A stretch of 64,000 nt of DNA, from assembly GCA_020860715.1 (NCBI GenBank), contig JAJBTU010000002.1:59389-123388 (forward strand). The letters are read 5' to 3'. Both the position numbers and the translations under genes were made by a program. This DNA comes from Clostridiales bacterium. Lineage in GTDB: Bacteria > Bacillota > Clostridia > Lachnospirales > Lachnospiraceae. Under the pieces are notes generated by a model. That model did not search any database, was not told the DNA's origin, and saw only the letters and a list, made by a program, of their open reading frames with translations. Positions 17,906 to 26,656 of this stretch are shown here, piece after piece. Numbering within the stretch: the stretch's first letter is position 1; each line of letters begins with the position of its first letter.

Positions 17906-19360
17906 ATGAAGAAAGTGATGATTACGCTGATCGTGCTGGCTCTGCTTGGCGGCGGCGGGTATGGCGCGTATTATTATTTTTACGGGAGTACACAGGGGAA
18001 GCAGACACGTGTTTCCTCCTTAAGCGAGGACGCGGTATACGTGGAGACAGTTTCTTCCATTACCGGCTACGGCAGCGGTTCGGGTGTGGTGGAGCGCTAC
18101 GCCGGCGAGGTAGAAGCGCAGGCGACGCTGGAGATCACATTGGACTCGGACCGTACACTGGATGAATGTTATGTGGAAGAGGGAGATGTCGTAAAAGAAG
18201 GAGCGAAGCTGTTTTCCTACAGTACGCAGGATGATGAGGATCAGATTGCGCAGGATGAGATCGACATTGAGAAAAACGAGATGGACATCGAGTCTTATGA
18301 GACGCAGATCACGCAGCAGGAAAAGCTGATGAACAGCGCCACGGATGAGGATGAAAAGACGGAGGCCTATCTGGAAATCCTGACACTGCAGAATCAGATC
18401 CGTCAGCTGGAGTACGAGATAGAGACAAAGGAAAAGGAAATCAGCAGTCTGAAGGCATCTATTTCAGATGCGGTCGTGACGGCTGAGATGGGCGGGATCA
18501 TTCAGTCGATCAATGATCCGTCTACGGAATCAGAGACATATTCCACATCAGAGTCTTCTGCTTACATAACGATTCTTGCGGAGGGAGATTTCCGGATTAA
18601 AGGAACGGTAAATGAACTGAATGTTCAGAATATCTATGAGGGGATGCAGATGATTGTGTATTCCCGTGTGGATTCTTCACAGACCTGGAAAGGAAGCATC
18701 ACGGAGATCAGCACGGAGCAGGACGAGGACGACAGCGAATATTACTATTCCTCCTCTTCTTCCGAATCATCCACATACACCTATTATGTAGAACTGGAAA
18801 GTTCGGAAGGCCTCCTTCTGGGTCAGCACGTTTATATGGAAGAGGATGCAGGACAGTCGGAAGAAAAGTCAGGCCTGTGGCTGGAAGAGTTCTATATTAT
18901 GATTGAGGACGACGGTGCGTATGTGTGGCTGGCGAACACTTCCAATGCCATCGAAAAGCATGAGGTCACGCTGGGCGATTACGATGAGGAACTCTCTGAA
19001 TATGAGATTCTGGACGGCCTTGAGGCGGATGACTATATTGCATATCCGCTGGATACCATCTCCGAGGGAGATCCTGTCTATTATTTTGATATCGCCGTGG
19101 TGGGCGATGACAGTGACTCGGAGGATGATGACAGTGACTTTGATGACGATTATGAGGATGCGGACGAGGATCTGGACGACATGTATTACGATGTTGAAGC
19201 CGGCGAGTATTACGATATGGACGATGAAGAGGATGACGTGTACTACGACGGGGATGACGAGTATTATTATGAAGACGACGAGTATTATGAAAAGGATGAC
19301 GAACTCTACGACGAGGATGATGTGGAATATATAGACGGCGAAGCAGTTTATGAAGAATAG
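17906..19360 (+). CDS. MacA/HlyD-like adaptor with acidic Asp/Glu/Tyr tail
   Basis: Resembles the membrane-fusion (adaptor) subunits of MacAB-type ABC systems. An N-terminal membrane anchor (residues ~3-27, no lipobox Cys) is followed by the first half of a biotinyl-lipoyl-like sandwich (ECYVEEGDVVKEGAKLFSY), an acidic coiled-coil hairpin (~110-185), the second half (DAVVTAEMGGIIQSI) and beta-barrel parts. From about residue 399 to the end (484) comes a tail made almost only of Asp, Glu and Tyr (for example DDEYYYEDDEYYEKDDE), which adaptors normally lack. Start: ATG 17906 after CCGGAGGGAAAC. First gene of a four-gene operon with an ATPase, a second adaptor and a permease. The tail might bind cations or wall polymers; that is conjecture. 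Confidence 0.82.
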   Translation: MKKVMITLIVLALLGGGGYGAYYYFYGSTQGKQTRVSSLSEDAVYVETVSSITGYGSGSGVVERYAGEVEAQATLEITLDSDRTLDECYVEEGDVVKEGAKLFSYSTQDDEDQIAQDEIDIEKNEMDIESYETQITQQEKLMNSATDEDEKTEAYLEILTLQNQIRQLEYEIETKEKEISSLKASISDAVVTAEMGGIIQSINDPSTESETYSTSESSAYITILAEGDFRIKGTVNELNVQNIYEGMQMIVYSRVDSSQTWKGSITEISTEQDEDDSEYYYSSSSSESSTYTYYVELESSEGLLLGQHVYMEEDAGQSEEKSGLWLEEFYIMIEDDGAYVWLANTSNAIEKHEVTLGDYDEELSEYEILDGLEADDYIAYPLDTISEGDPVYYFDIAVVGDDSDSEDDDSDFDDDYEDADEDLDDMYYDVEAGEYYDMDDEEDDVYYDGDDEYYYEDDEYYEKDDELYDEDDVEYIDGEAVYEE

Positions 19361-19466
19361 ACGCCGGATGCGCAGATAACGGAATCAGCCTCAGGCGGCT
19401 TTTCCGTGGAATCACTTCCCGTATGCGGGGCGGAGAATGGACAGAAGGAGGCAGTGTGCGGACCTT

Positions 19467-20264
19467 ATGATATTGAGACTGGAGCATATTTATAAGGATT
19501 ATATACTTGGAAAGCTGACGGTTCCTGCGCTGAAGGATGTCTCGCTGAACGTGGAAAAGGGAGAATATCTGGCGGTTATGGGGCCTTCCGGTTCCGGGAA
19601 GTCCACACTGATGAATATCATCGGGTGCCTGGATCGCCCGACCTCCGGGAATTATGAACTGTCGGGAGAGAACGTCATGGGTTTAAGTGACGCGCAGCTG
19701 GCAGATCTGCGCCTGAGAAGTCTGGGCTTTGTATTTCAGAATTTCCAGCTGCTTCCCCGTATGACAGCTCTGGATAATGTCGCCCTCCCTCTGGTCTACG
19801 CCGGTGTGCGCAAAAAAGTGCGGCGTCAGAGAGCCAGAGAGGCGCTGGAGCGGGTCGGGCTGGAGGATCGTGTTTCCTTTCGGCCGACACAGCTGTCCGG
19901 CGGCCAGAAGCAGAGGGTGGCGATTGCGCGCGCAATGGTAAATCAGCCGTCCATCCTGCTTGCTGATGAGCCGACCGGGGCGCTGGATTCGAAATCCGGC
20001 GAGCAGATCATGGAACTGTTTCAGAAGCTGAATGATGAGGGCGTGACCGTGATCATGATCACGCATGACAGAAACATTGCGGCGCACGCGAAACGGATTG
20101 TCGATATTTTTGACGGAGAACTGAAGCCGCATGTGGACAGCTTCGGTCAGCCGCCTGTGTTTCATGATCCTGATGCAGCCGGCGATAAAAAAGAGCAGGA
20201 AAAACAGGAAGGACAGGAAGCAACGGGGGATTTCAGTTCCGAAAGCCAGGAGGTGACAGAATGA
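19467..20264 (+). CDS. MacB-type ABC transporter ATPase
   Basis: Cytoplasmic ATPase of the LolD/MacB/SalX group, which drives FtsX-like permeases. Walker A GPSGSGKST, Q-loop GFVFQNFQLLPRMTA, signature LSGGQKQRVAIARA, Walker B SILLADEPTGALD and switch His in MITHD are all intact. A C-terminal extension of ~35 residues after FDGELKPHVD is charged (KKEQEKQEGQEATGDF) and probably disordered. Start: ATG 19467 fits the family N-terminus (ILRLEHIYKDY); the ribosome site AAGGAGG is 15 bases away, and ATG 19437 precedes it. Its last codons overlap the next start (ATGA), so translation is coupled. Forms a complex with the permease at 23216. Confidence 0.93.
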   Translation: MILRLEHIYKDYILGKLTVPALKDVSLNVEKGEYLAVMGPSGSGKSTLMNIIGCLDRPTSGNYELSGENVMGLSDAQLADLRLRSLGFVFQNFQLLPRMTALDNVALPLVYAGVRKKVRRQRAREALERVGLEDRVSFRPTQLSGGQKQRVAIARAMVNQPSILLADEPTGALDSKSGEQIMELFQKLNDEGVTVIMITHDRNIAAHAKRIVDIFDGELKPHVDSFGQPPVFHDPDAAGDKKEQEKQEGQEATGDFSSESQEVTE

Positions 20265-23098
20265 AGATCCGAACAGCTTTGATCAGTGTGGTCGTGTCGG
20301 GAGCACTGATCGGCGGCGTTATTTATGCGGCATATTATACGGTGGGACTTGGAAAGAAATCTTCGGTTCAGGTTGTTCCGGTTCGCTATGTCTATTCGGA
20401 CATCGGGTATTATTATGATGAGGATTCCATGTATGGGACTGTGACATCAAGGGTTGCCCAGAACATCACGCTCGAATCGGATTATTCGATTGAGGAAATC
20501 TATGTATCCGCAGGAGATGAAGTGACGGAAGGGACACCGCTTTTTTCCTATGATATGACCAGCAAGGAAATCGAACTGGAATCATATGAGATCGAATTGC
20601 AGAGTCTGGAACTTCAGCTGAAGAAAAATCAGAAAGATCTGGCCAAATATACGGGAACCACGGCCACCGCATCTTTGGAGAACACATCGACCGTGCTGAC
20701 GTCCTCAGCAGATATCGTTTCGGATGAGTCGGAGACGGGAACAGAAAATACAGCTGCAGTTTCAGAGGATGGATCCGCAGCAGGATCTGATTCCGGAACA
20801 GAAAATGATGAAATACTGGATGGAGATGCGACGGGGAGTACCGGGACGGAGGGAGATTCTTCCGATGCTTCAGGAGCAGCAAAGACTGACAATACCGGTT
20901 CAGAGAGTACTGGCTTTATAGAAGGTATAGAAGAAGTGACAGATGAAATGCGTCTCTCCTATGTATCGAATTTCGAGTCGGTAATGACGGCGCTTCAGGA
21001 TTATATCAGTTCGTGCGACGGGGATCTTTCCAATCTTTCAGGATATACCTCCGGGGATATTGCCATCATTGAGGAGTATCTGTTTGGCAGTGATACTGTG
21101 AGCTATCCGGCGATCTCTTATTATCGCAGCAATTTAGCCGGCAGCACCACATCCTATATGACAAATTCTTACGGTGAAACGATAGAGGTGACGGATTATC
21201 CGCTGCTGGAGGAAGTGACAGCACTCCTTTCGGCAGATCAGCTTACAGCGTTGCAGTCTGCGGCGGATTTGCTGGACACATACCATGCTCTGTATGTAGA
21301 CCTGCTGATCCATGCGCTTACGGTATCGGACGGCGATACGACCGCAGCCGTGGAGGAGGCGAGGACGGCTTATGAGTATTTAAGCGGCAATGCCATGAAA
21401 CAGGTGACGCAGCTTTCTGTACTGGAAAGTTATGAGGCACAGAACGTGGATTCTCTGATTCAGGCAGCGGCGGATCTGGCGGAGAGCCAGGATGAGGCTG
21501 CGCTTCAAAACGCGGTGACAGCGGCCAGGACTGCATACGACAGTTTAAGCACAGGTGCGCAAAGCCAGGTTACTTTATTATCCGTATTAAAGCTGCTCGA
21601 AGGACAGCTGACAGCCGAGACGGAATCCGAGTCTGAGAGTGAGTCACAGACGGAATCCGAGACGGAAGCGGAGGATGTGGATATCGCGGCGCGAATCAGC
21701 GCCTTCCTTTTGATGGCGGATGAGATTTTTTCAGAGTCTGCCGCGCCGACCGCGGCTGATTATCAGAATGCCATTGCCTTTTATCAGATGTATCTGGCAG
21801 CAGCGCAGGCGGAGATTGAAGGAGTGGATCCGACGATGGAAGGGTATACGCTCAGCGCGGAAACGACGGCTTATCTGGATGGCCTCGGCACAGAAGGGGC
21901 GATGACGGCTGCCGAACTTGCTTCCGAGTATCAGAACCTGTGCCTGACCTATGTGAAGGCTCTGGTGGCTGCTCTGGATTCTCAGAGAATGACCGCGGAA
22001 GAATTGTCTGCCGCACAGGCTGCATATGATCAGCTGGGCACGGCCTGGCAGATACTTGTAGACGACGAGACTCCTTCTGTATCGGACTGCCTGATTGCTT
22101 ATGATATGATTTTGCGGACGCAGGCACTGGATCCGGCCTCGGAAGACTTTACAACGCAGCTGTCTGCTCTTTACACGGACTACCTTGCTCTGACGGATAC
22201 CCAGAAGGAGCTGATCTGGAATCTTGACACTCTGGTGGAATTGCTGGAACAGTATGGGTTCCTCACTGCAGAGACAGAAGCTGAGACAGAGACAGAGACG
22301 GAGACGGAATTACTCTGGGACGACAGCTATGATTCCTATGGAGATTCCGAGGAAAGCATGACATCTGAAGAACGGCAGGAAGCGATCGCGACGCTGGAAC
22401 AGGCGATTAAGGAATGTGAACTGGATATCCGGGAAGCAGAACTGAATGTTGAAAAGACGCAGCGTGAGGTCGATAAGAAAGTAGTAAAAGCGACACTGGA
22501 CGGGACCGTCGTCAGTATCGGAGATGAAGACGGCAATTCTGAGGAAGATTATTTTGCCACGATTACCAATACGACGGGACTTTACGCAAAGGGATGGATC
22601 AGTGAACTTGCTCTTGACACCGTCAATGTAGGAGATACGATTTCCGGAGTTTCGGATTATGGAGACACATTTACCGCGGTGATCAAGGAGATTTCCGAAT
22701 ATCCGGATCCGAGCGGCTCAGGTTATGTTTTTTCAGGAAATTCAAATGCGTCTTATTATGCGTTCTATGCGCTGATTGAAGACTCGGAGGGGATTGAGGA
22801 AGGGTATGCGGAACTGACGCTTTCCGACGCCTACGCGGATACATCCGACAGCATTTATCTGGAAGCCTGGTTCGTCAGGAAGGACAGCACAGGCAACAGC
22901 TACGTATATGTAGAAGGAGATGACGGAACTCTGGAAATGCGGTATGTGACAACCGGACAGTCGTCTTCGGAATATTTTGTTGAGATTAAGAGCGGCTTAA
23001 GCATGTCGGATTACATAGCGTTTCCCTATGGAGACAATGTCTATGAAGGCGCTCCGACCGAGGAAGTCGATGAACTGACGGATGCGTATGAAAGCTGA
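20261..23098 (+). CDS. Giant MacA/HlyD-like adaptor with inserted helical repeats
   Basis: A 945-residue adaptor; typical ones have 350-500. N-terminal anchor (~6-27, no lipobox), first sandwich half (EEIYVSAGDEVTEGTPLFSYD) and coiled coil up to ~132. Then an insertion of about 570 residues, after which the returning helix (ATLEQAIKECELDIREAEL, ~706) and second sandwich half (KKVVKATLDGTVVSIGDED) resume. The insertion has a Ser/Thr/Gly/Asp linker (~135-220), several ~70-residue helical repeats (ARTAYEYLSGNAMKQVTQ; ARTAYDSLSTGAQSQVTL; YLALTDTQKELIWNLDTL) like those of Gram-positive surface proteins, and Glu/Thr/Ser repeat spacers. The start codon overlaps the ATPase stop. The repeats probably reach into the cell wall; this is inference. 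Confidence 0.85.
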   Translation: MKIRTALISVVVSGALIGGVIYAAYYTVGLGKKSSVQVVPVRYVYSDIGYYYDEDSMYGTVTSRVAQNITLESDYSIEEIYVSAGDEVTEGTPLFSYDMTSKEIELESYEIELQSLELQLKKNQKDLAKYTGTTATASLENTSTVLTSSADIVSDESETGTENTAAVSEDGSAAGSDSGTENDEILDGDATGSTGTEGDSSDASGAAKTDNTGSESTGFIEGIEEVTDEMRLSYVSNFESVMTALQDYISSCDGDLSNLSGYTSGDIAIIEEYLFGSDTVSYPAISYYRSNLAGSTTSYMTNSYGETIEVTDYPLLEEVTALLSADQLTALQSAADLLDTYHALYVDLLIHALTVSDGDTTAAVEEARTAYEYLSGNAMKQVTQLSVLESYEAQNVDSLIQAAADLAESQDEAALQNAVTAARTAYDSLSTGAQSQVTLLSVLKLLEGQLTAETESESESESQTESETEAEDVDIAARISAFLLMADEIFSESAAPTAADYQNAIAFYQMYLAAAQAEIEGVDPTMEGYTLSAETTAYLDGLGTEGAMTAAELASEYQNLCLTYVKALVAALDSQRMTAEELSAAQAAYDQLGTAWQILVDDETPSVSDCLIAYDMILRTQALDPASEDFTTQLSALYTDYLALTDTQKELIWNLDTLVELLEQYGFLTAETEAETETETETELLWDDSYDSYGDSEESMTSEERQEAIATLEQAIKECELDIREAELNVEKTQREVDKKVVKATLDGTVVSIGDEDGNSEEDYFATITNTTGLYAKGWISELALDTVNVGDTISGVSDYGDTFTAVIKEISEYPDPSGSGYVFSGNSNASYYAFYALIEDSEGIEEGYAELTLSDAYADTSDSIYLEAWFVRKDSTGNSYVYVEGDDGTLEMRYVTTGQSSSEYFVEIKSGLSMSDYIAFPYGDNVYEGAPTEEVDELTDAYES
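21620..21675 (+). repeat. Short tandem repeat coding for Thr-Glu-Ser-Glu spacer
   Basis: Within the giant adaptor gene, GAC/GAG-ACGGAATCCGAG units recur around a GAGTCTGAGAGTGAG core, giving a Ser/Glu/Thr spacer between helical repeat blocks. Units are multiples of three, so copy changes would keep the frame. Confidence 0.6.
22270..22308 (+). repeat. Hexameric (GAGACA/G)n tandem repeat coding for Glu-Thr spacer
   Basis: Imperfect six-base units GAGACA, GAGACG repeat through this part of the giant adaptor gene and encode TEAETETETETE-like sequence. In-frame length variation by slippage is possible. Confidence 0.65.
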
Positions 23099-23215
23099 TA
23101 TGCTGACAGCCTGCGCAGAATGCGGCGGTGTGTCCCTGATTTCTTTTGAACCCGGGATATTGTCTGCACCACGGATCTGCGGGGCGAATCTGGATATACA
23201 ATCGGAGGTGTCATT

Positions 23216-24472
23216 TTGCTTGAAAATCTGAGATTATCCTTTCAGAGTATCTGGGCGCATAAAATGCGTTCCTTTCTGACGATGCTGGGTATTATTATCG
23301 GTATCGCGGCAATCATTGCGATTGTGTCGACGATCAAGGGTACAAACGACGAACTGAAAAACGAACTGATCGGTTCCGGCAGCAATACGGTGAATATCAA
23401 TCTGAAAGAGAATGGGAACAGTCTTTCCATTTATACATCCTCTGACATTCCGTATGGTGTGCCGCAGGTGTCGGATTCTGTCCGGGAGCAGATACTGGCA
23501 CTGGACACGGTGGAGAACGTGACCTGCTTTACCAGCCGCACAGGCGTCGACGGTGTCTATTATCTGAATGAGCAGATCTCTTATCCCACGATTCTGGGCA
23601 TAGATACCAGCTATTTTGCCACGGCCGGCTATACAATTCGCTCAGGGAGGGGCTTTGTGGAGGACGATTACACGGAATTCCGTACGGTGATCATCATTGA
23701 TACCATTATAGCGGACAATTATTTTCCGAATGAGGATCCGGTCGGCCTGACCCTGGAGATCGACGGTACGCCGTTTACGATTATCGGAGTAGCTGTGGAG
23801 ACAGACTCGTATGAGGCTTCCATTGAAACGGTTGACGATTATTATACATATGCGAGTCCTGAAGCGGGCAAGGTGTTTATCACAAGCGCGGCCTGGCCCA
23901 TGCTGTACTGTTTTGATGAGCCGGAGAACGTGATTGTAAAGGCAGTCAGTACGGACGATATGGAGAAAGCCGGGGCGAAAGCGGAAGATATTTTGAATGC
24001 GGCCATTTCCACCACGCAGACGGATGTGCAGTATGACGCTGAGAATCTGGTCGACCAGGCCAGACAGATCGAGCAGCTTACCAGTTCGACAAACATCCAG
24101 CTGATCTGGATCGCGAGCATTTCCCTTTTAGTCGGCGGTATCGGCGTTATGAATATTATGATGGTGTCTGTCACAGAGCGAACCAGTGAGATCGGTCTGA
24201 AAAAGGCAATTGGCGCGAGAAAAGGAGCTATCCTTGGCCAGTTCCTGACAGAGGCCGTTGTACTGACCAGCACCGGCGGAGCGCTCGGTGTGGGAGCCGG
24301 TATCGGTATGGCATATATAATAAATAAAATATCCGGGGTGGCGGTCGCGATCAGTATACCTGCTTCTGCGATCGCAGTGCTGTTCTCCATGCTGATCGGC
24401 ATTATTTTCGGCCTGATGCCTTCGATGAAAGCGGCAAATCTGGATCCGATCGAGGCTCTGAGACGGGAGTAA
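23216..24472 (+). CDS. MacB-like FtsX-family ABC permease
   Basis: The membrane subunit of the MacB-like system: a first helix (MRSFLTMLGIIIGIAAIIAIV, ~20-40), a ~220-residue extracytoplasmic MacB-type periplasmic core domain, then three helices in the FtsX domain (~290-412) with the hallmark IGLKKAIGARKGAILGQFL coupling region. Ends PSMKAANLDPIEALRRE, the typical FtsX C-terminus. Length (418 aa) matches SalY/MacB halves without fused ATPase. Start: TTG 23216, seven to eight bases after CGGAGGTG; no ATG candidate fits. Last gene of the operon. Substrate unknown; MacB-type pumps export peptides, lipids or antibiotics. Confidence 0.93.
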   Translation: MLENLRLSFQSIWAHKMRSFLTMLGIIIGIAAIIAIVSTIKGTNDELKNELIGSGSNTVNINLKENGNSLSIYTSSDIPYGVPQVSDSVREQILALDTVENVTCFTSRTGVDGVYYLNEQISYPTILGIDTSYFATAGYTIRSGRGFVEDDYTEFRTVIIIDTIIADNYFPNEDPVGLTLEIDGTPFTIIGVAVETDSYEASIETVDDYYTYASPEAGKVFITSAAWPMLYCFDEPENVIVKAVSTDDMEKAGAKAEDILNAAISTTQTDVQYDAENLVDQARQIEQLTSSTNIQLIWIASISLLVGGIGVMNIMMVSVTERTSEIGLKKAIGARKGAILGQFLTEAVVLTSTGGALGVGAGIGMAYIINKISGVAVAISIPASAIAVLFSMLIGIIFGLMPSMKAANLDPIEALRRE

Positions 24473-24523
24473 TACGCTCTGAATGGCGGGCGAGGTTTAT
24501 TGGAATTTTTTTAAGAAAGGGGC

Positions 24524-24553
24524 TTGCCTTATGGCAGGCCCTTATGTTATACT
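24524..24553 (+). promoter_or_regulatory. Probable promoter for rpsB-tsf
   Basis: TTGCCT at 24524-24529, 18-bp spacer, TATACT at 24548-24553. The -35 lies inside a hairpin GGGCTTGCC/GGCAGGCCC (24520-24540) that may be a weak terminator for the preceding operon. Confidence 0.55.
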
Positions 24554-24559
24554 GTTGCA

Positions 24560-24700
24560 GTTGACGATCAAACACGTGTGTTGATTTCGGGAATGGTGCC
24601 TTAGCCGGAGGATATCGGTGTCTGCCCGTACGGGGGAACCGCGGTATCAAAGGCAGAGGTTTTTCCGGGAGAGGAAGCATGCGGAAGAATCTAACCAGAA
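24560..24700 (+). other. Structured leader of rpsB
   Basis: About 150 nt lie between the predicted transcription start and rpsB. It contains an imperfect hairpin (ATCAAACAC/GTGTGTTGAT, about 24568-24587) and G/C-rich segments that can pair (CCCGTACGGGG near 24627). Long leaders of this gene often bind ribosomal protein S2 for autoregulation; I cannot show a match to a known motif. Confidence 0.35.
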
Positions 24701-24711
24701 GGAGAAAAGAC

Positions 24712-25458
24712 ATGAGCGTAATTTCAATGAAGCAGTTACTGGAAGCGGGTGTTCATTTTGGCCATCAGACCAGAAGATGGAACCCGAAGATGGCGGAGTA
24801 CATCTACACCGAGCGCAACGGCATCTATATCATTGACCTTCAGAAGTCAGTGGTAAAGGTGGACGAGGCCTGCAGAGCAGTGGCGGATATTGCGGCGAAC
24901 GGCGGCACGATCCTCTTTGTCGGCACAAAGAAGCAGGCACAGGACGCAGTACAGTTCGAGGCGGAAAGATGCGGGATGTTCTACGTTAATGAGAGATGGC
25001 TTGGCGGTATGCTGACGAACTTCAAGACGATCCAGTCCAGAATCAAATATCTGAAGGAACTGGAGAGACAGGAGCAGGACGGCACCTTTGACCGTCTGCC
25101 GAAGAAGGAAGTCATCGCACTGAAGAAGAAGATGGAGAAGCTGAATAAGAACCTTGGCGGTATCAAGGAAATGAAGCGCATTCCGGATGCGATCTTTGTA
25201 GTAGATCCGAAGAAAGAGCACATCTGTGTACAGGAAGCGCATACCCTTGGCATTCCGCTGATCGGTATCTGCGATACGAACTGTGATCCGGAAGAACTGG
25301 ATTATGTGATCCCGGGCAACGATGATGCTATCCGTGCGGTGAAGCTGATTGTTTCCAAGATGGCGGACGCGATCATTGAGGCAAGACAGGGCGAGGAGGA
25401 ATATACTCCGGAGGAAGCACAGGAATCATACGAGGAAGCGCCTGTAGAGGCATTCTAA
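24712..25458 (+). CDS. rpsB: 30S ribosomal protein S2
   Basis: Small-subunit ribosomal protein. The N-terminal signature [22 protein letters not shown] and the motifs [14 protein letters not shown] and [19 protein letters not shown] are diagnostic. It has a Glu-rich C-terminal tail ([18 protein letters not shown]). Start: ATG 24712 after AGAAGGAGAAAAGAC; an upstream in-frame ATG at 24679 has no family support. Length 248 aa. The stop codon TAA overlaps the left arm of palindromic element C, which separates rpsB from tsf, so the usual rpsB-tsf operon has been spread apart by about 240 bp. Confidence 0.98.
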   Translation: MSVISMKQLLEAGVHFGHQTRRWNPKMAEYIYTERNGIYIIDLQKSVVKVDEACRAVADIAANGGTILFVGTKKQAQDAVQFEAERCGMFYVNERWLGGMLTNFKTIQSRIKYLKELERQEQDGTFDRLPKKEVIALKKKMEKLNKNLGGIKEMKRIPDAIFVVDPKKEHICVQEAHTLGIPLIGICDTNCDPEELDYVIPGNDDAIRAVKLIVSKMADAIIEARQGEEEYTPEEAQESYEEAPVEAF

Positions 25459-25679
25459 TGTTACTATTCATGGCGAGCCTGACACTTGCTGTTAGGCTGC
25501 GCCAGAACACGTTTCGGAAGTGTGATTTCGCCCCATGCATCAGGTTCGCTCTTCGCGAAGCGAATTATTATAAGCGAACCGTCCTGCCGCCAAACGCAGT
25601 GAGGCGGCGCTTCCACGAAGATGCATTTAAAATGGGGCGAAATCGTTACATTCACAGCGTAGCTGTGAATAGTAACATT
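25457..25679. repeat. Palindromic multi-hairpin element C between rpsB and tsf
   Basis: A 223-bp element bounded by a perfect 14-bp inverted repeat: AATGTTACTATTCA (25457-25470) and TGAATAGTAACATT (25666-25679). Inside: TGGCGAGCCT/AGGCTGCGCCA hairpin (about 25470-25503), ACAC/GTGT (about 25507-25523), a perfect 13-bp stem GATTTCGCCCCAT (25524-25536) with ATGGGGCGAAATC (25632-25644), GGTTCGCT/AGCGAACC, GCCGCC/GGCGGC, and TTCACAGC/GCTGTGAA (about 25651-25669). The layered stems predict a multi-branched RNA or cruciform. No coding potential. Confidence 0.75.
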
Positions 25680-25701
25680 CTGATTTCAGGAGGAGAAGAT
25701 A

Positions 25702-26643
25702 ATGGCTGTAACAGCAGGAATGGTAAAAGAGTTGCGTGAGATGACCGGTGCCGGCATGATGGACTGCAAAAAAGCTCTGACGGCGACTGAGGGAGATATG
25801 GACAAGGCGGTAGAATGGCTGAGAGAGAAAGGCCTTGCGACCGCGCAGAAGAAAGCAGGCAGAATCGCGGCTGAGGGTCTTGCCATGGTGCTCGTATCGG
25901 AGGACGGCAAGAGTGCGGTAGCGGTGGAAGTGAATTCTGAGACCGATTTTGTAGCAAAGAATGAGAAGTTCCAGGGTTATGTGGCTCAGGTGGCAGAGCA
26001 GGCGATGGAGACGAAAGCCGCGGATATCGAAGCGTTCCTCGCGGAGCCGTGGAAATTCGATACGACCAAGACGGTGAATGAGGCGCTGGCAGGCCAGATC
26101 GCGGTCATCGGAGAGAATATGAACATCCGCAGATTTGCTCAGGTAAAAGAGGATGCAGGATTTATCGCTTCCTACACACATATGGGCGGCAAGATCGGCG
26201 TTCTCGTAGATGTAGTGACGGATGTAGTGAACGACGAGATCAGAGAGATGGCGAAGAATGTCGCGATGCAGGTGGCGGCGCTCAAGCCGCTGTATACTTC
26301 CGATGCAGAGGTGAGTGCGGATTATATTGAGCACGAGAAAGAGATTCTTCTTGCGCAGATCAAGAACGATCCGAAGGAATCCCAGAAGCCGGAGAAGGTT
26401 ATCATGGGTATGATTCAGGGCCGTATCAAGAAGGAACTCAAAGAGATCTGTCTGCTGGATCAGGTTTACGTCAAGGCGGAGGATGGCAAGCAGTCGGTTG
26501 GCCAGTATGTGGCTCAGGTAGCGAAGGCTAATGGAGCGAATGTCACGATCAAAGGCTTTGTTCGCTATGAGACCGGTGAAGGCATCGAAAAGAAGCAGGA
26601 GGACTTTGCGGCGGAAGTGGCAAAGCAGATGGGAAACAACTAA
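25702..26643 (+). CDS. tsf: Elongation factor Ts
   Basis: Nucleotide exchange factor that regenerates EF-Tu-GTP. N-terminal signature VKELREMTGAGMMDCKKAL and the conserved core SETDFVAKNEKF at about residue 80 are present, with the dimerisation domain after it (FIASYTHMGGKIGVLVDV). Length (313 aa) is near the family norm. Start: ATG 25702 after TTTCAGGAGGAG. Probably transcribed with rpsB through element C; a strong terminator follows at 26747. Confidence 0.98.
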   Translation: MAVTAGMVKELREMTGAGMMDCKKALTATEGDMDKAVEWLREKGLATAQKKAGRIAAEGLAMVLVSEDGKSAVAVEVNSETDFVAKNEKFQGYVAQVAEQAMETKAADIEAFLAEPWKFDTTKTVNEALAGQIAVIGENMNIRRFAQVKEDAGFIASYTHMGGKIGVLVDVVTDVVNDEIREMAKNVAMQVAALKPLYTSDAEVSADYIEHEKEILLAQIKNDPKESQKPEKVIMGMIQGRIKKELKEICLLDQVYVKAEDGKQSVGQYVAQVAKANGANVTIKGFVRYETGEGIEKKQEDFAAEVAKQMGNN

Positions 26644-26656
26644 TTGATCTGCCCAT

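Noticed and set aside
20261..23098. Giant adaptor as an assembly or frameshift artefact
   Set aside because: A single open frame with consistent codon use runs throughout and the insertion has its own repeat structure, so I keep it as one gene.
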